Positions 1-10,239 of a stretch of DNA of 64,000 bases are shown here, in pieces. The notes under the pieces were generated by a model, which was not told the DNA's origin, did no database searches, and saw nothing but the letters and a program-made list of their open reading frames with translations. Location: contig JAJEKV010000058.1 of the NCBI GenBank assembly GCA_021234155.1, positions 1,110,987-1,174,986 on the forward strand, read 5' to 3'. Position numbers and translations under genes: made by a program. Each line of letters starts with the position of its first letter. The stretch's first letter is position 1. This stretch comes from Isoetes taiwanensis. Taxonomy: Eukaryota; Streptophyta; Lycopodiopsida; Isoetales; Isoetaceae.

Positions 1-3000
1 TGCCTCGTATCAATAGGCATATGCAATTTAGAAGGAATGTTTTACCTCCCGGCCTTTCCATCGATGAACAAAGGTTGGTTGCTTTCACGATTCAAGCCAT
101 TCCCGAACGAAACTATATATCTTCCGTTGGTCATTTTCATTATGCTCATCATTTGCATTACTTCATCTAAGTACCATCCATGACCGTAAAATTTTCGCAA
201 TTCATGCATGACATCTCTTCCAAGACGAGGCCGCAGCTTGGAGACCGATGCCATGATGTTGGTACTATGTTGTGTTAGAATGTTGTTGATTAAATGAAGG
301 GATTCATTAAAAGCGATTGTTTCATCATTTGGGTACTGCGCCTAGCAGTCAACACTCATTGGTACTTTGAACCTCGCCCATAGCTCAATTGTCGGACCTT
401 GGTCCAAAGAAGAACATGGCAAAAAGAAACCGCGAATCGTGGGACTCAATGATAAGGAAGCGCCTTCTTCCATCACTAATATAGCCTCGCAAGAGTGTGC
501 GCAAGCAACCCCTTCGCCTCGGGCAAAACTGGTACGTTTCATATTGTTGTCCATTAACGATTTTCAGCTCATCCCATGTCCTTGCAGAGCGGTGCAGCAA
601 AATTTGTCTCAAGTAGAATGCCTCTCCCACTCGAGGCAATAGCAATCGTATTCTACAAACTATTGGCTGCCTCACTCTTTTCTTCACTATATTGGTCACG
701 AATCCTTCTCGTTCTTGTTCTACATAGTTCTCAGGTACGTCTACCAAGGCAGAATTGAACGCTATCAATGTCTGTTGTTCGTAATACTGAATCTACGTGA
801 ACGTATCAAACCTAGCATCTAAAGAACGTAAAAAGTATCGATCTAACAATGATCGTGTGCTAGACAGTGGTAGATGTAATGGTAGACCGTGTCCTCCATG
901 CCGCCTCCGTTGCGGATAAATACCGTGCCCTCAAGTAATCTTGTATGTCATCCCTGGGAGGTCTTTTAGGAACTTGATCAGATGAAATGTTCTCTGATGA
1001 CCCATTTATGGTACTCTTCGTTACTGATGGTTGACCCGTGACACGCTCTCCTTCAGTATTGTTTCTCGACGAGCTTTCTGCATGTTCTTCATGCTGATTG
1101 CTTAATGACGACGGTATGAATGACGAATGCCTCTCTTGGGTACTCGAAAAGTCGCCACCGTCAATCCTTTTATATATGTATCCATAAAGGTATGAGAATA
1201 TATGTACTGTAGATGCTATATCCACCATAATGTGGCAATCCAATTCATGGAGCAGGAATGCATTATATGGCACCACCCATACACCATCTATAGTTCTTCT
1301 CCTATACTGGACATAACCCTTTGAGTCGAGATATGTCGTTTGAGTGATATCCTTCTGATATTTGTAGCAACAAAGTTGCACCATCCGGGCGAAAGCATCT
1401 ATGAGTATGCTTATGAATCATAAATTTTGAACTTGCCCTCGAAGGACCGGATCTCGGCAGTAATTCGACCAATCTCATCGATGCACTCAACCGTATCTCG
1501 TGCCCTGGTTCGAGGGACGAGGTGTTAATGGGGCAATCCGCTTTTTTGAAATTCTATGACGCTTATTACATATGATATCTCACGCTGAAAAAACTTATGA
1601 AGGAGCTCTTTTAATCGCTGTAATCTTCCATGGAAACAACGAACCACAATCATAGGGACATCCGATGCATTCTCGTCCACTCTCGCAGTGTCCTTTATTT
1701 CAGGCCAATCGATTTGTCGTCATAGTGATAAACAAAGTTGATGCCCTTTGGCTCTAGATAGAGCTAATGCATCAAGAAACTCAACGTAACACCATCGCTG
1801 GCTTCCTAAAAAGGACGATGGCAAGACAATGTCGGCCGGGTCGCCATTTTCTCGCCTCAATAATCCTCGCCATATTGTATTCTTCTATTGCGAAAATGTC
1901 TATGCTTTCTAAAGTAGTTCAATCGAGCATCCTCGACTCTTGAGTACATATCTACCAAGTATTCTCCACATAGACGCACCAAGTTGGATGAATCGGTCTT
2001 CATGTAGCAATCCGGGTCATGTACCATTGCAATTGTGTAAGACCATGTTCGCTCTCGAGTCCCCAACCAATTGTACCATGAATATGAGATGATATTGCAA
2101 ATGGCTCATACATAGGATCAAGTATGTTCACAAAGGTTGGTTCACCTTCGCTTCGCACCCAAAAACTAGCTACTCTAGGTGCAATGTCAAAGATATTGTT
2201 AACATCCACGATAGTCGCGATATATCATCACTAGCGCTTGCTCCTTGTACGCTTATATATGGACGGGCCCGGCGATGATCCCATCGCTCAAGGTTTCAAT
2301 AAAGGGATTTACTTGATCAAGAACTAAACCTACGATACCGATCCATTGAAATGGCACGCTTTGAGCTCGAGCTTGTGTGTACCTCTCCGACTCATCATAT
2401 ATGTACCAATGTATTGATGGCCGCTTTTCCCCCCACTAGGGCTTAGTCGATGATATGTTCGATCCGTTATGGTTACTTTATGAAGGAAAGTCTAAATCTA
2501 CAAATTTACCACTTACTCCAAGTACACTAAAGCAAAATAATCTATTCACCTTTCTTGCTAGTTTTGCAAATTCCGTATGTTGTAGAGATCATATAGTGTC
2601 ATAGAATAGGAGGCAATGGCGGCAATAGCCATCTTCCTTCATTGCAACATAAGCCATTTCTTTCAACATTTAACAATGGAATTTGACAATAAGTGCATCT
2701 CTTATTCCATATACACATAGCATATGTAATGATTTATTGTCAAGTTCATGCGATGTGCACAAGTTTCCAATGTGCGTATGACTTTCTCCTCCATCATTGA
2801 CCTTCTTCATTAGGTGTGCGATCGTGTTCATGTTTGAGCGCTTTGAGTCCAAAATCTCAAGAGTTTGTGATTGTAGACAACCTTGTTCACAGGTATTTCT
2901 AAATTTGAAAACCGAGCAAATAGCCTCTAATTGCTCTTCTCCAACCCGAGTAGAATGCAATATTCTTGCACGTTCTCTTGCTATTTGCCTTAAATGTTGC

Positions 3001-3783
3001 TTAATATTTCTCACAGCCAATGGGTTTTCAAGCGTTTGAGAGTTTCTAATAGGAGAGACGATAGATGGCTCACCATGGGTATGGGTTGGCGTCATAATTA
3101 ATTGGTTTAGCTGATGCATATTTTCTTCGGGGTTTTGAATACGACATTGATTCATACAACTTCGCTTTTCTTCTTTCACATTTCCATCACTTGCAACTAG
3201 GGACCGGTTATCTACAATGGAGCTCTCTATAAGTCTATCCTCAGTTAGCTTTGTATGGCGTTCTCTGTCTATTCGTCGTATCATGTCTCTATCCTCCGCA
3301 GATAAGTTTATGTAGCGTTCTACTCTTCTACGTCGTATCCTGTCCCTATCCTCCTCTGGATAGGTTCACAGTGGCGTTCTCTTTCTATTTGACGATCTTC
3401 TCTATCCTCTTCTGATAAGTTGGCATAACGTTCCCTTCTTTTAGATTGTATTCTTTGCATACTCTCTTTGGCCTAATCTAAGTTACACTCTTCGATCAAA
3501 CTATTCAAAGTCGTACTATTATCTTGTTTACCCACAGTTGTACCTATGTGTTCTGTATTTTTTTCTTCTATTATTCTAGCTCGACGTTGTCTTGCACGCT
3601 CTAGTTCTTTCTCGTATCCTCTCCCTATCATCCTCAGTCAAATTTGCATAGCGCGCGCGCTCTCTCTGTCGTGCTCTCTTTCTATATCTCTCAACTAGAT
3701 CTCTTTGTGCGACTCTATCACTATCATTCATGATTGTTTACTTTAGGTAATTCCTATTTGACTGATGGAATATTGAAGTACCA
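1..3783 (-). pseudogene. Helitron Rep/helicase, degraded, helicase part outside window
   Basis: Read on the - strand from about 3783, the protein begins MNDSDRVAQRDLVERYRKRA and continues with basic repeats of the form (N/K)LTEDDRERIRER, the usual Helitron N-terminus. About 2670-3284 encodes a 204-residue open stretch. Near 1820-1740 is VLPSSFLGSQRW then LDALALSRAKGH and WPEIKD, matching the Rep region. Near 1560 is VIEFQKSGLPH, which leads into the HUH nickase motif at 1522-1530. About 760-560 gives EAFYLRQILLHRSARTWDEL, the conserved segment just before the Pif1-type helicase. The order is that of a RepHel protein for rolling-circle transposition. Many stops and frameshifts break it, so it is not functional. 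The helicase would lie at coordinates below 1. Exact element ends are not seen here. Confidence 0.85.
1522..1530 (-). other. HUH nickase motif with internal stop
   Basis: On the - strand this reads CAT TAA CAC, that is His-stop-His, in frame with IEFQKSGLP before it and LVPRTRARDTVE after it. In Helitron Rep proteins this is the His-hydrophobic-His metal-binding pair, so the nonsense codon sits inside the catalytic motif itself. Confidence 0.7.
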
Positions 3784-4789
3784 ACTCTTTAAGTTAAATA
3801 AAAAAACAATATGGGATAGTAACTCACTTGATACCGCTTTGATTGTGTCGTCTTTCCAACACAAAGATATTTTCTGAAGACAAAAAACACAAAGGATTGA
3901 TGAGAACACGCGTGTATTATAGTGTTAGCTACAATTGAGCATAATATGAATGGAATTCAAAATTCTAAACTTTTCTAACATCTCTTATTATGCATCCCTT
4001 TCCCCTACTATTTCTCGTTTACATCCACCTTAGACCTCTCTACATCTCCATTTGTATTGTGAGCATATAAGAACAACGGAAGGAGGAAGCGAGGGTTGCA
4101 CTAGTCTTCTATTAAAAATTCCAAAAATTAATCTAGATTTTGCATGAATGGAGAAATGCAAACTTAGGCATTTAAGCAAAGACCATGGACTTTTAAGGAT
4201 TGAATTTCGATTTTGATTTTCTTTATTGTCATCATTTTTATTTTATTTTTATTTTGGCAATATCGTATCTTAAATCTACTCTTGACTGACTAAATGATTG
4301 CGTGGTGCAACATTATATTCCAAAAAGTACTATCTTAAACCATATTCAGTAAATTTCAATATCATTGTTTCGAATGAGACAACGTCCTGGAATTAAGTCA
4401 AATGGCCAAGTAAATTCTAGAAATGAAAGATTTGAAGCACAAGTTGCGAGACAGACAATTAGGGATATTATTTTAACATGTGCTAATAGGTTCAGGTTCA
4501 GTTCATTGCCAATTCCTGCCAAATCTATCTTCTATTTTCTTCCGATTATGACAATAGTTTATTGTGTTTGCGAATGTCCATGTGGAATATTGGAGCCGAA
4601 ATGCTGTGTTTGAATTCAAGCCACATTGACCAAAATCATAAGTTTATAGAGTACTAGTTGGCATATGGTTTTGAATGCATGTGTTTGCTTAATTTATTGG
4701 AGCCAGATAATAAATTTTGAGCAAGTCCTGGATGAAGAGGGATGTTGATATGAGACGTTTTACTTATCTTATGTGGTGGCTATGCACAG
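3784..4789. other. AT-rich stretch, no gene seen
   Basis: It lies upstream of the Helitron Rep reading frame and before the Ca2+-ATPase exon scrap. I see no convincing coding homology. The 82-residue open frame at 4365-4613 starts without context and resembles nothing I know. The Helitron 5' end could lie here but no clear terminus was found. Confidence 0.5.
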
Positions 4790-5309
4790 GTTCTAGTGGA
4801 GAAAATGGGAATACCATCTAAGGAAGCACAAGGAAAACTTAACACGGGGCGGCATGGGAAGAATGATTTTATTGACCATCCCATAGGCCGGAGCCCAGTA
4901 AATATCGGACACTGACATGTTATACCCACGGGCATATCCGTGGTATATCCGTGTGTTTGACATGTTATAGCCACGCCAAAAAAAAACACACGGCGTTTTT
5001 GTGGACTTAGCCGATTTTTTGCCATTTAAGGCTGGGTATAACATGTCAGTGTCCAACATTTACCGCGATGGATCCCATAGTAACATTAAGTAATAATTTT
5101 TCTTCGCTTGCTTTTCTTATGCATGTACGAGGAGGTTAATTTTCGTACATTGGCTTTCAAAGAATCTGACAATAATGAGTTTCGCAGGCTGCTGCTAATG
5201 GTGGAGCGGAAGACAGGAGAGGGTTGCACTTTTGGAGTTCGATCGCTCACGGAAATCCATGGGCGTTATTGTTCGCGATAATGCTGGTAAAAATCGGCTG
5301 CTTGTGAAG
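4790..5309 (+). pseudogene. ER-type Ca2+-ATPase (ECA-like) two-exon fragment
   Basis: The first exon begins after an acceptor at 4787-4789 and reads VLVEKMGIPSKEAQG then KLNTGRHGKNDFIDHPI, phase 0. VLVEKMG is typical of the ATP-binding loop of ECA-type P-ATPases. The second exon begins after the acceptor at 5185-5187 and ends at a GTAAAT donor at 5310. It encodes AAAN, then in a shifted frame [20 protein letters not shown] followed by [17 protein letters not shown]. This matches the family's NRWW...LEFDR.RKSMGV...LLVKGA block. Exon order and phases fit the family. A small deletion near 5197 shifts the frame, an insertion separates the exons, and no catalytic P-domain or transmembrane exons are nearby. 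It is a captured or relict gene piece, not a working pump. Confidence 0.82.
4887..5071. mobile_element. 185-bp foldback/MITE with 9-bp target duplication
   Basis: The same 9 bases, ATCCCATAG, occur at 4878-4886 and 5072-5080. Inside, 4907-4928 and 5033-5054 are perfect 22-bp inverted copies, and the match continues outward imperfectly to about 4896 and 5065. A third partial copy of the arm lies near 4958-4975. Removing the element restores an exon end followed by a GTAACA splice donor, so it landed exactly on the exon-intron boundary of the Ca2+-ATPase fragment. A 9-bp duplication suggests a Mutator-type transposase moved it; no coding is present. Confidence 0.8.
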
Positions 5310-5689
5310 GTAAATTACTTTTTGAGATGGATATTAATTAATGGCTTTGATGACTCATAATTGTGGCAAGGGAAAAGTAAAGGAAACCACGGACGAAATT
5401 TTGCACATCCATTTTTTCATAGCTTCCCGCTGTGTCTTCTAGCTATGGCGTGGCTCCAGGAACTTTGCCAAAAATTATTTCTGTATATTGGAAGTGCAGA
5501 TGCAGTTTTCTCTGGAGCAGCTATAGTGCTTTGGGAAAATCGGTTCTGGCATATCTTCCTTTTAAATAGAAGTTTGCTCTCATTTATCCGCATTCTTTTT
5601 GCCAGGGCGAGTTTCGCTCTGTACCTTGCTTCTAAGCTTCCCAAATCTGCCGGATTTCTTATTCAACACTGGTTCCGTGTTTGCTAAGG

Positions 5690-6760
5690 TTTGATTGTAA
5701 GTTATTCTGCCGCCATAGCCAAGCTCATGCAATCTGATTTGCCAGCCGATTCTGCGAAAACATGTCGGTGGGAATTGAGCCTCTATGGGACAAATTTTTC
5801 TGTGTTGGAATTAGGATCTAAAGGGTTACCACCACTGTTGGTTTTCGTTTTTTTTTCTGGTAAAAATTCGTTTTCTTTCAGCATTCATCATCCGGCTTTA
5901 CAATAGTCAGACCAGAAGGCTCCCTTTTGGTGCCAACATCGCCCTTTAGATCCAAAACCGGAACATGCATTAGAATTTGTATGGTTTTTCTTTCTTAGTT
6001 TCCATTTCCAGCACTTTTTATAAAACAAAAAGTCGCCTTCAAAAGACCAGGAGCAGACCATTTTTAGAAGAAAAGCATAAGATCAATCTCTATATTAAAC
6101 CAATAAAAATAAAGAGAATGAAATTTTTTCCCATGCATGGGAGAAGAAAGTCAGAAACTCTAGGGGATATCAAAAACAATGTTTTGTACTCTCTGAAGAA
6201 ACAATCTGTCAACAGGATTGTATTTTATATTTCTCTGCCAAAATGCATAGAAGCAATCCTTACAAAAGTCTGGTAAAATCCTATGCACTAGAATATAAGT
6301 CTGGATGATTCATCTAAAAAGAAATGCCAAAAACTTGATTAAACAGGCAACCATATCCCATTTGTTGCAGACCTCAGGAAAAAAAATTGTTGCATCTATA
6401 ACACAAGAACATGGCAGCATGAAGAGCCATTTCATATCCTAAATCCTGTAATTCATCTGCCAAATACCATCATTGTAGCCATAAACGTAGCTATACTGCA
6501 AGAGTTGAAGGAACGAATAGATAGTTAAAATTTAGGATAAATAGGGTCTCCAATGGCCTCCTTGGTTTCATGCTTACATAAGATAGTGATAAAGAATTTA
6601 TATACCTCGAGACAAAAGAAAACTTACAGATAGGTGCAAGAAAACAGATAGAATTCTAAAATAAAAAATTGAAATAGATAAGTGATGCAGAGCAAACAAG
6701 ATACACAGTTGGAAATTATTCAAGAACAACTAGAGTAAATTATTCAGAACCTTTAAATTT
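5690..6760. repeat. Left copy of an old approx. 1-kb duplication
   Basis: Blocks shared in the same order with 7580-8540 include TTCAGCATTCATCATCCGGC-type sequence and GGTGCCAACATCGCCCTTTAG (5870-5955 versus 7605-7690), AGTCTGGTAAAATCC, ATATCCTAAATC, AGGGTCTCCAATGGCC and ACTTACAGATAG plus CAAGAAAACAGATAG (6626-6650 versus 8424-8448). The copies differ by many substitutions and indels. No gene is evident. The open frames here are short and do not resemble known proteins. Confidence 0.75.
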
Positions 6761-7778
6761 TATGCAACAAACCAGGAATCAAGGGAAAAAATTTAATCAA
6801 TCCATGAAAGAAAGATGATGCAAGAACAGATCATGATATCATGGGAGATTAACTCATGACTGCTTTTGGACTATGTAAAGCCATGATCCAGGCATTTGGA
6901 TCAACTTTGGATGTATACAATTTTTGGAAATTTAATGGAAATGTTAACATGGTGCAGATCTTCGTTAAATAAGAAAGCTAGGGCAAGCCTTGTATCATAG
7001 CCTAAAACCTAGAAATACTCCCTGAACAACCTAGAAATACGGCCCTGAACAAAGCCGAAATGCATGACCAGAACAAATATGAAATATTTTTTCATAAATT
7101 AGAATCCAGCAACAACAAATGCTGCCATGATAGAACTCCATAAAAGCTAAAGCCCAAGGAATGAAGAAAGTTTTTGATTTTCATCCCCTCGCCACTGTTG
7201 TTGTTGTTTGTAGATGAAGGTTCATGAAGACCATCATCTAGAAAAAAAACGAGATCGAATAAAGATTCCCAAAGGGAAACACAAGTAAATATGCCTTTGT
7301 TTTCAAAAATATCTCCTTATAGAGATAACTGCCATGCCATGGCGCCTTTGAAAAACGGATTCTTAGAGAATGGGCCAATTTGAGTTATTGGCGCCATCCA
7401 AAGAAGGGCAATAGGAATTTGCCCACCCTTCTTGTGGGCAGGAGAAATTCAAAATCATAGGCAAAAATTTGACGGCGGTTCAAACCGACGGATTGCCACA
7501 TAGGACGGAAGACCAAACCATCTTGGACGGTAGCACAATAGACTTCCGGGAATTTGCCCAACGTATATTTCCACCTCAGGGTTTTCGCATTTTCTGGTAC
7601 AACACGTTTTCTATCAGCATTCATCATCCGGCTGCAATAGTAGCAGACCAGAAGGCCCTTTTGGTGCCAACATCGCCCTTTAGATCCAGCATTACTACTT
7701 TGAGAGGCGCAAAGGCATGGTTTTTTGGCTGACTTTATTTCCTAAGCGATTTTGATTATACAGTGCATGGAGTCGCCG

Positions 7779-7870
7779 TCCTTCAAGGACCTGGGCCATC
7801 TGCGATGAGCTTGTGGAAGCTTGCGTTGCTCTAGGTTGGGCCAATCCCACTCTTGTCCAAACTCAGGCCA
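7779..7870 (+). pseudogene. DEAD-box RNA helicase Q-motif exon fragment
   Basis: The translation reads SFKDLG, then after one extra base at 7797 continues ICDELVEACVALGWANPTLV followed by Q. This is the N-terminal block of DEAD-box helicases of the Rrp3/DDX47 (plant RH10) type: an aromatic residue in FKDLG, the C-x-E/L-V-x-A stretch, then the GW..P(T/S).(V/I)Q Q-motif that reads the adenine of ATP. An acceptor-like TATACAG ends at 7761. The frame runs into a stop at 7897-7899 without reaching the Walker A motif. It is a single-exon relic. Confidence 0.75.
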
Positions 7871-8019
7871 TACGGAGATCATTCGAGAAGAATTAGCTTA
7901 GAAAAAGGGGATTGGGGCTTTCAACAGGGTATCCGACCTCTGAATCAAAGGAATAGGGCTAGAAACAGGATTAGAGCTTATAAATCCGCTACTTGCATGC
8001 ATGGAAGCAGTATCTACAA

Positions 8020-8093
8020 TAAGTCTGGTAAAATCCTCTGTTGGCCCAATTGGGTTTAAGTCTGGTAAAATCCTCTGTTGGCCCAATTGGGTG
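8020..8093. repeat. 37-bp tandem duplication
   Basis: A 37-bp unit containing TCTGGTAAAATCCTC and TTGGCCCAATTGGG occurs twice in a row (8020-8056 and 8057-8093) with essentially no divergence, so it is recent. Confidence 0.9.
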
Positions 8094-8540
8094 AATTAGT
8101 ATCTCTGAAAGGTACCCCTTTGCAAAGAGTTGCAGCGTAATTTACAGAGGCACTTTGCCTGCAGAGCTGCAAGAACATTGCTCCAATTTATCAGCAAATG
8201 CATATCCTAAATCATGTAACTCCCTACATCAAATTCTGCCATTTTACTGCAAATCAAGCTATTCTTCAAGCTTTCCAGGGTCAGAAACGAATAGATGTTA
8301 TAGATTTTGGGATCAAACAGGGTCTCCAATGGCCTGCTTGGTTTCAGAGCTTAGCTTCCAGGCCGGAAGGGCCGCCGGATCATATCAGAATCTTAGGGTA
8401 TAGACTGGACTGATGCAAGAAAACTTACAGATAGATGCAAGAAAACAGATAGATGCAGCAAACTTACAGACTGGAAATGATGCAGAGCAAATCCGAGCAC
8501 AGTTTTAGAATTATTCAGAGTTATAGGTGCACAAGATCTA

Positions 8541-10140
8541 CGAGTTATATACAGGCGGCCAAGGCCAAATAACCAGACATGCAGACTATCCACCGCCATA
8601 GTTTGTGGACAGGGATTATACACCGCCATAGCTTACACAATATGACAACCTAGACGGAGTTCGACGGATTGGATTTATCAAAAAAACGTGGCGACAAAAG
8701 CAACAGGAAAAAAAACCACGACAAAACAGAAAATAGAAATTGAAAAAGGGACTTATATATGTTCAGATAATACACATATAATTTCCATTGTATAGATATA
8801 TACTTAATGTAGGGCACCCCTGAATAGCGATGGTTCTAAGTACTCCAAAGATTTGGGTTGTTCAAGTATTGAAACCCTACAAAGTTAAGGGTAAAACCCT
8901 TCCCTTTGGTAGTATTAAAACCAGGAAGGGAATAAGCCCACATTAGAACCCTTCCATTTAATGGAAACCCTTCCTATTTTGGTTTCCATGGAAAATAGCA
9001 ATGAAGACTCCAAGATGAAACCCTTCCCGTAAAATGGAAATAAAGGGTTTCATTGAAAATCTGGGGGAGTCCCAAAACAAGAAGGGTTTCCATTTTTTTT
9101 TTTTTTTCTCCAACAACACGCAACACGCATATTAATGGTGCACGCCATAAATCCATGTCAAAGGACATCAAGAATTTAAATTTCCATTCATGAAGAGATT
9201 CCTCATTTTCCCCAACCCATTGGAAAATAGGAAGGCTTTTGGATCAACTCTCAAAATAGGAATTTTCCACGCTTCATCAAAAATTTTAAGGTAAACAAAT
9301 TTCTAGTTTTCTTGTTATCACATAATTGTATAAGAGGATACATGCAATCATGTAATTTTATAAGAGGAAACACACAAGGGATGTAAAAGCGCCAAGCTAA
9401 ACACCCCCAACATGACAATGAAAGTGTAGCATCTAGATTCGAGCATCTAGATCCGAGCCAAACAAACAAGATTTACAATCAACAAGTTCCAATGTTACTT
9501 TGGCTAGGGGATGAAAAAACAAAGAAACACTGAAGAGCTCAAATAGCATCTGATTTAGAGAACTTGTGTAAAGTCAGGACAACCTAATATAATGAGTAGT
9601 TGTCAATGCCATTGTTAGTCGTCGTTTCCATTGTTCATCTTTGCTTTTGCTTGTTTCCAATGTGATTAATTACATAAAAAGCATGTCATAAATCAGATGT
9701 CTATATGTGAACAACATCATCGATGAAAAATGCTAAACATGATACACATCCAAGTAGAAAAAACAAAAAAAAGTTGAAGAAATAGTTGTCATCTTCCTGC
9801 TGATAAACACACTGAAAACACTTATCATCTGCTCCTTTGTTGGTCCCAAAATGGAACACTTGAACCTTTGTTGGTCCTAAATTGTGAACTATTGGTTGAT
9901 AATTGACGAACTAAGCAAATCGAAAATCGCCCTAAGTTAACTAGAGTGCTCTCTATTAGACCAATGTCATAAAACAATGCAACCACCTAAATGTGCCCTT
10001 TGTTAGATCACCACCTCATATCACCCATTGTAAATACATAATGCTAAATTTACGAGGCTAAGCTTACACCCTAGGATGAAATAGCTTAAGAAATAATAAC
10101 ACTATTTGACATCTTTCAATGCAACAACCACGTTAAAATG
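8541..10140. other. AT-rich stretch, no gene seen
   Basis: No coding homology recognised. Between about 8890 and 9100 the motif AAACCCTTCC and its reverse complement recur about six times on both strands, next to a poly-T run at 9092-9107. Function is unknown. Confidence 0.5.
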
Positions 10141-10149
10141 ACCAAGATC

Positions 10150-10235
10150 GGTCTTTACCATGCATTCTCACACATAATTGTAACCGACGAACTTATGTTG
10201 AAAATAATCAAATTAAGTTAATGGAAAAAAGGGAA
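10150..10235. repeat. Dispersed repeat copy 1 (GACGAAC...GAAAATAATCAAATTAAG family)
   Basis: A block reading GACGAACTTATGTTGAAAAT then AATCAAATTAAG and GGAAAAAAGGGAAT recurs at 15425-15500 and, more diverged, at 15105-15175. All are in the same orientation. It is a dispersed non-coding repeat. Confidence 0.7.
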
Positions 10236-10239
10236 TGTA

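Larger units (their letters stand above)
7580..8540. repeat. Right copy of the old approx. 1-kb duplication
   Basis: Partner of 5690-6760 in direct orientation. Compared with the left copy it also holds the DEAD-box exon scrap (7779-7870) and an internal 37-bp tandem duplication at 8020-8093, both of which may be later changes. Confidence 0.75.
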
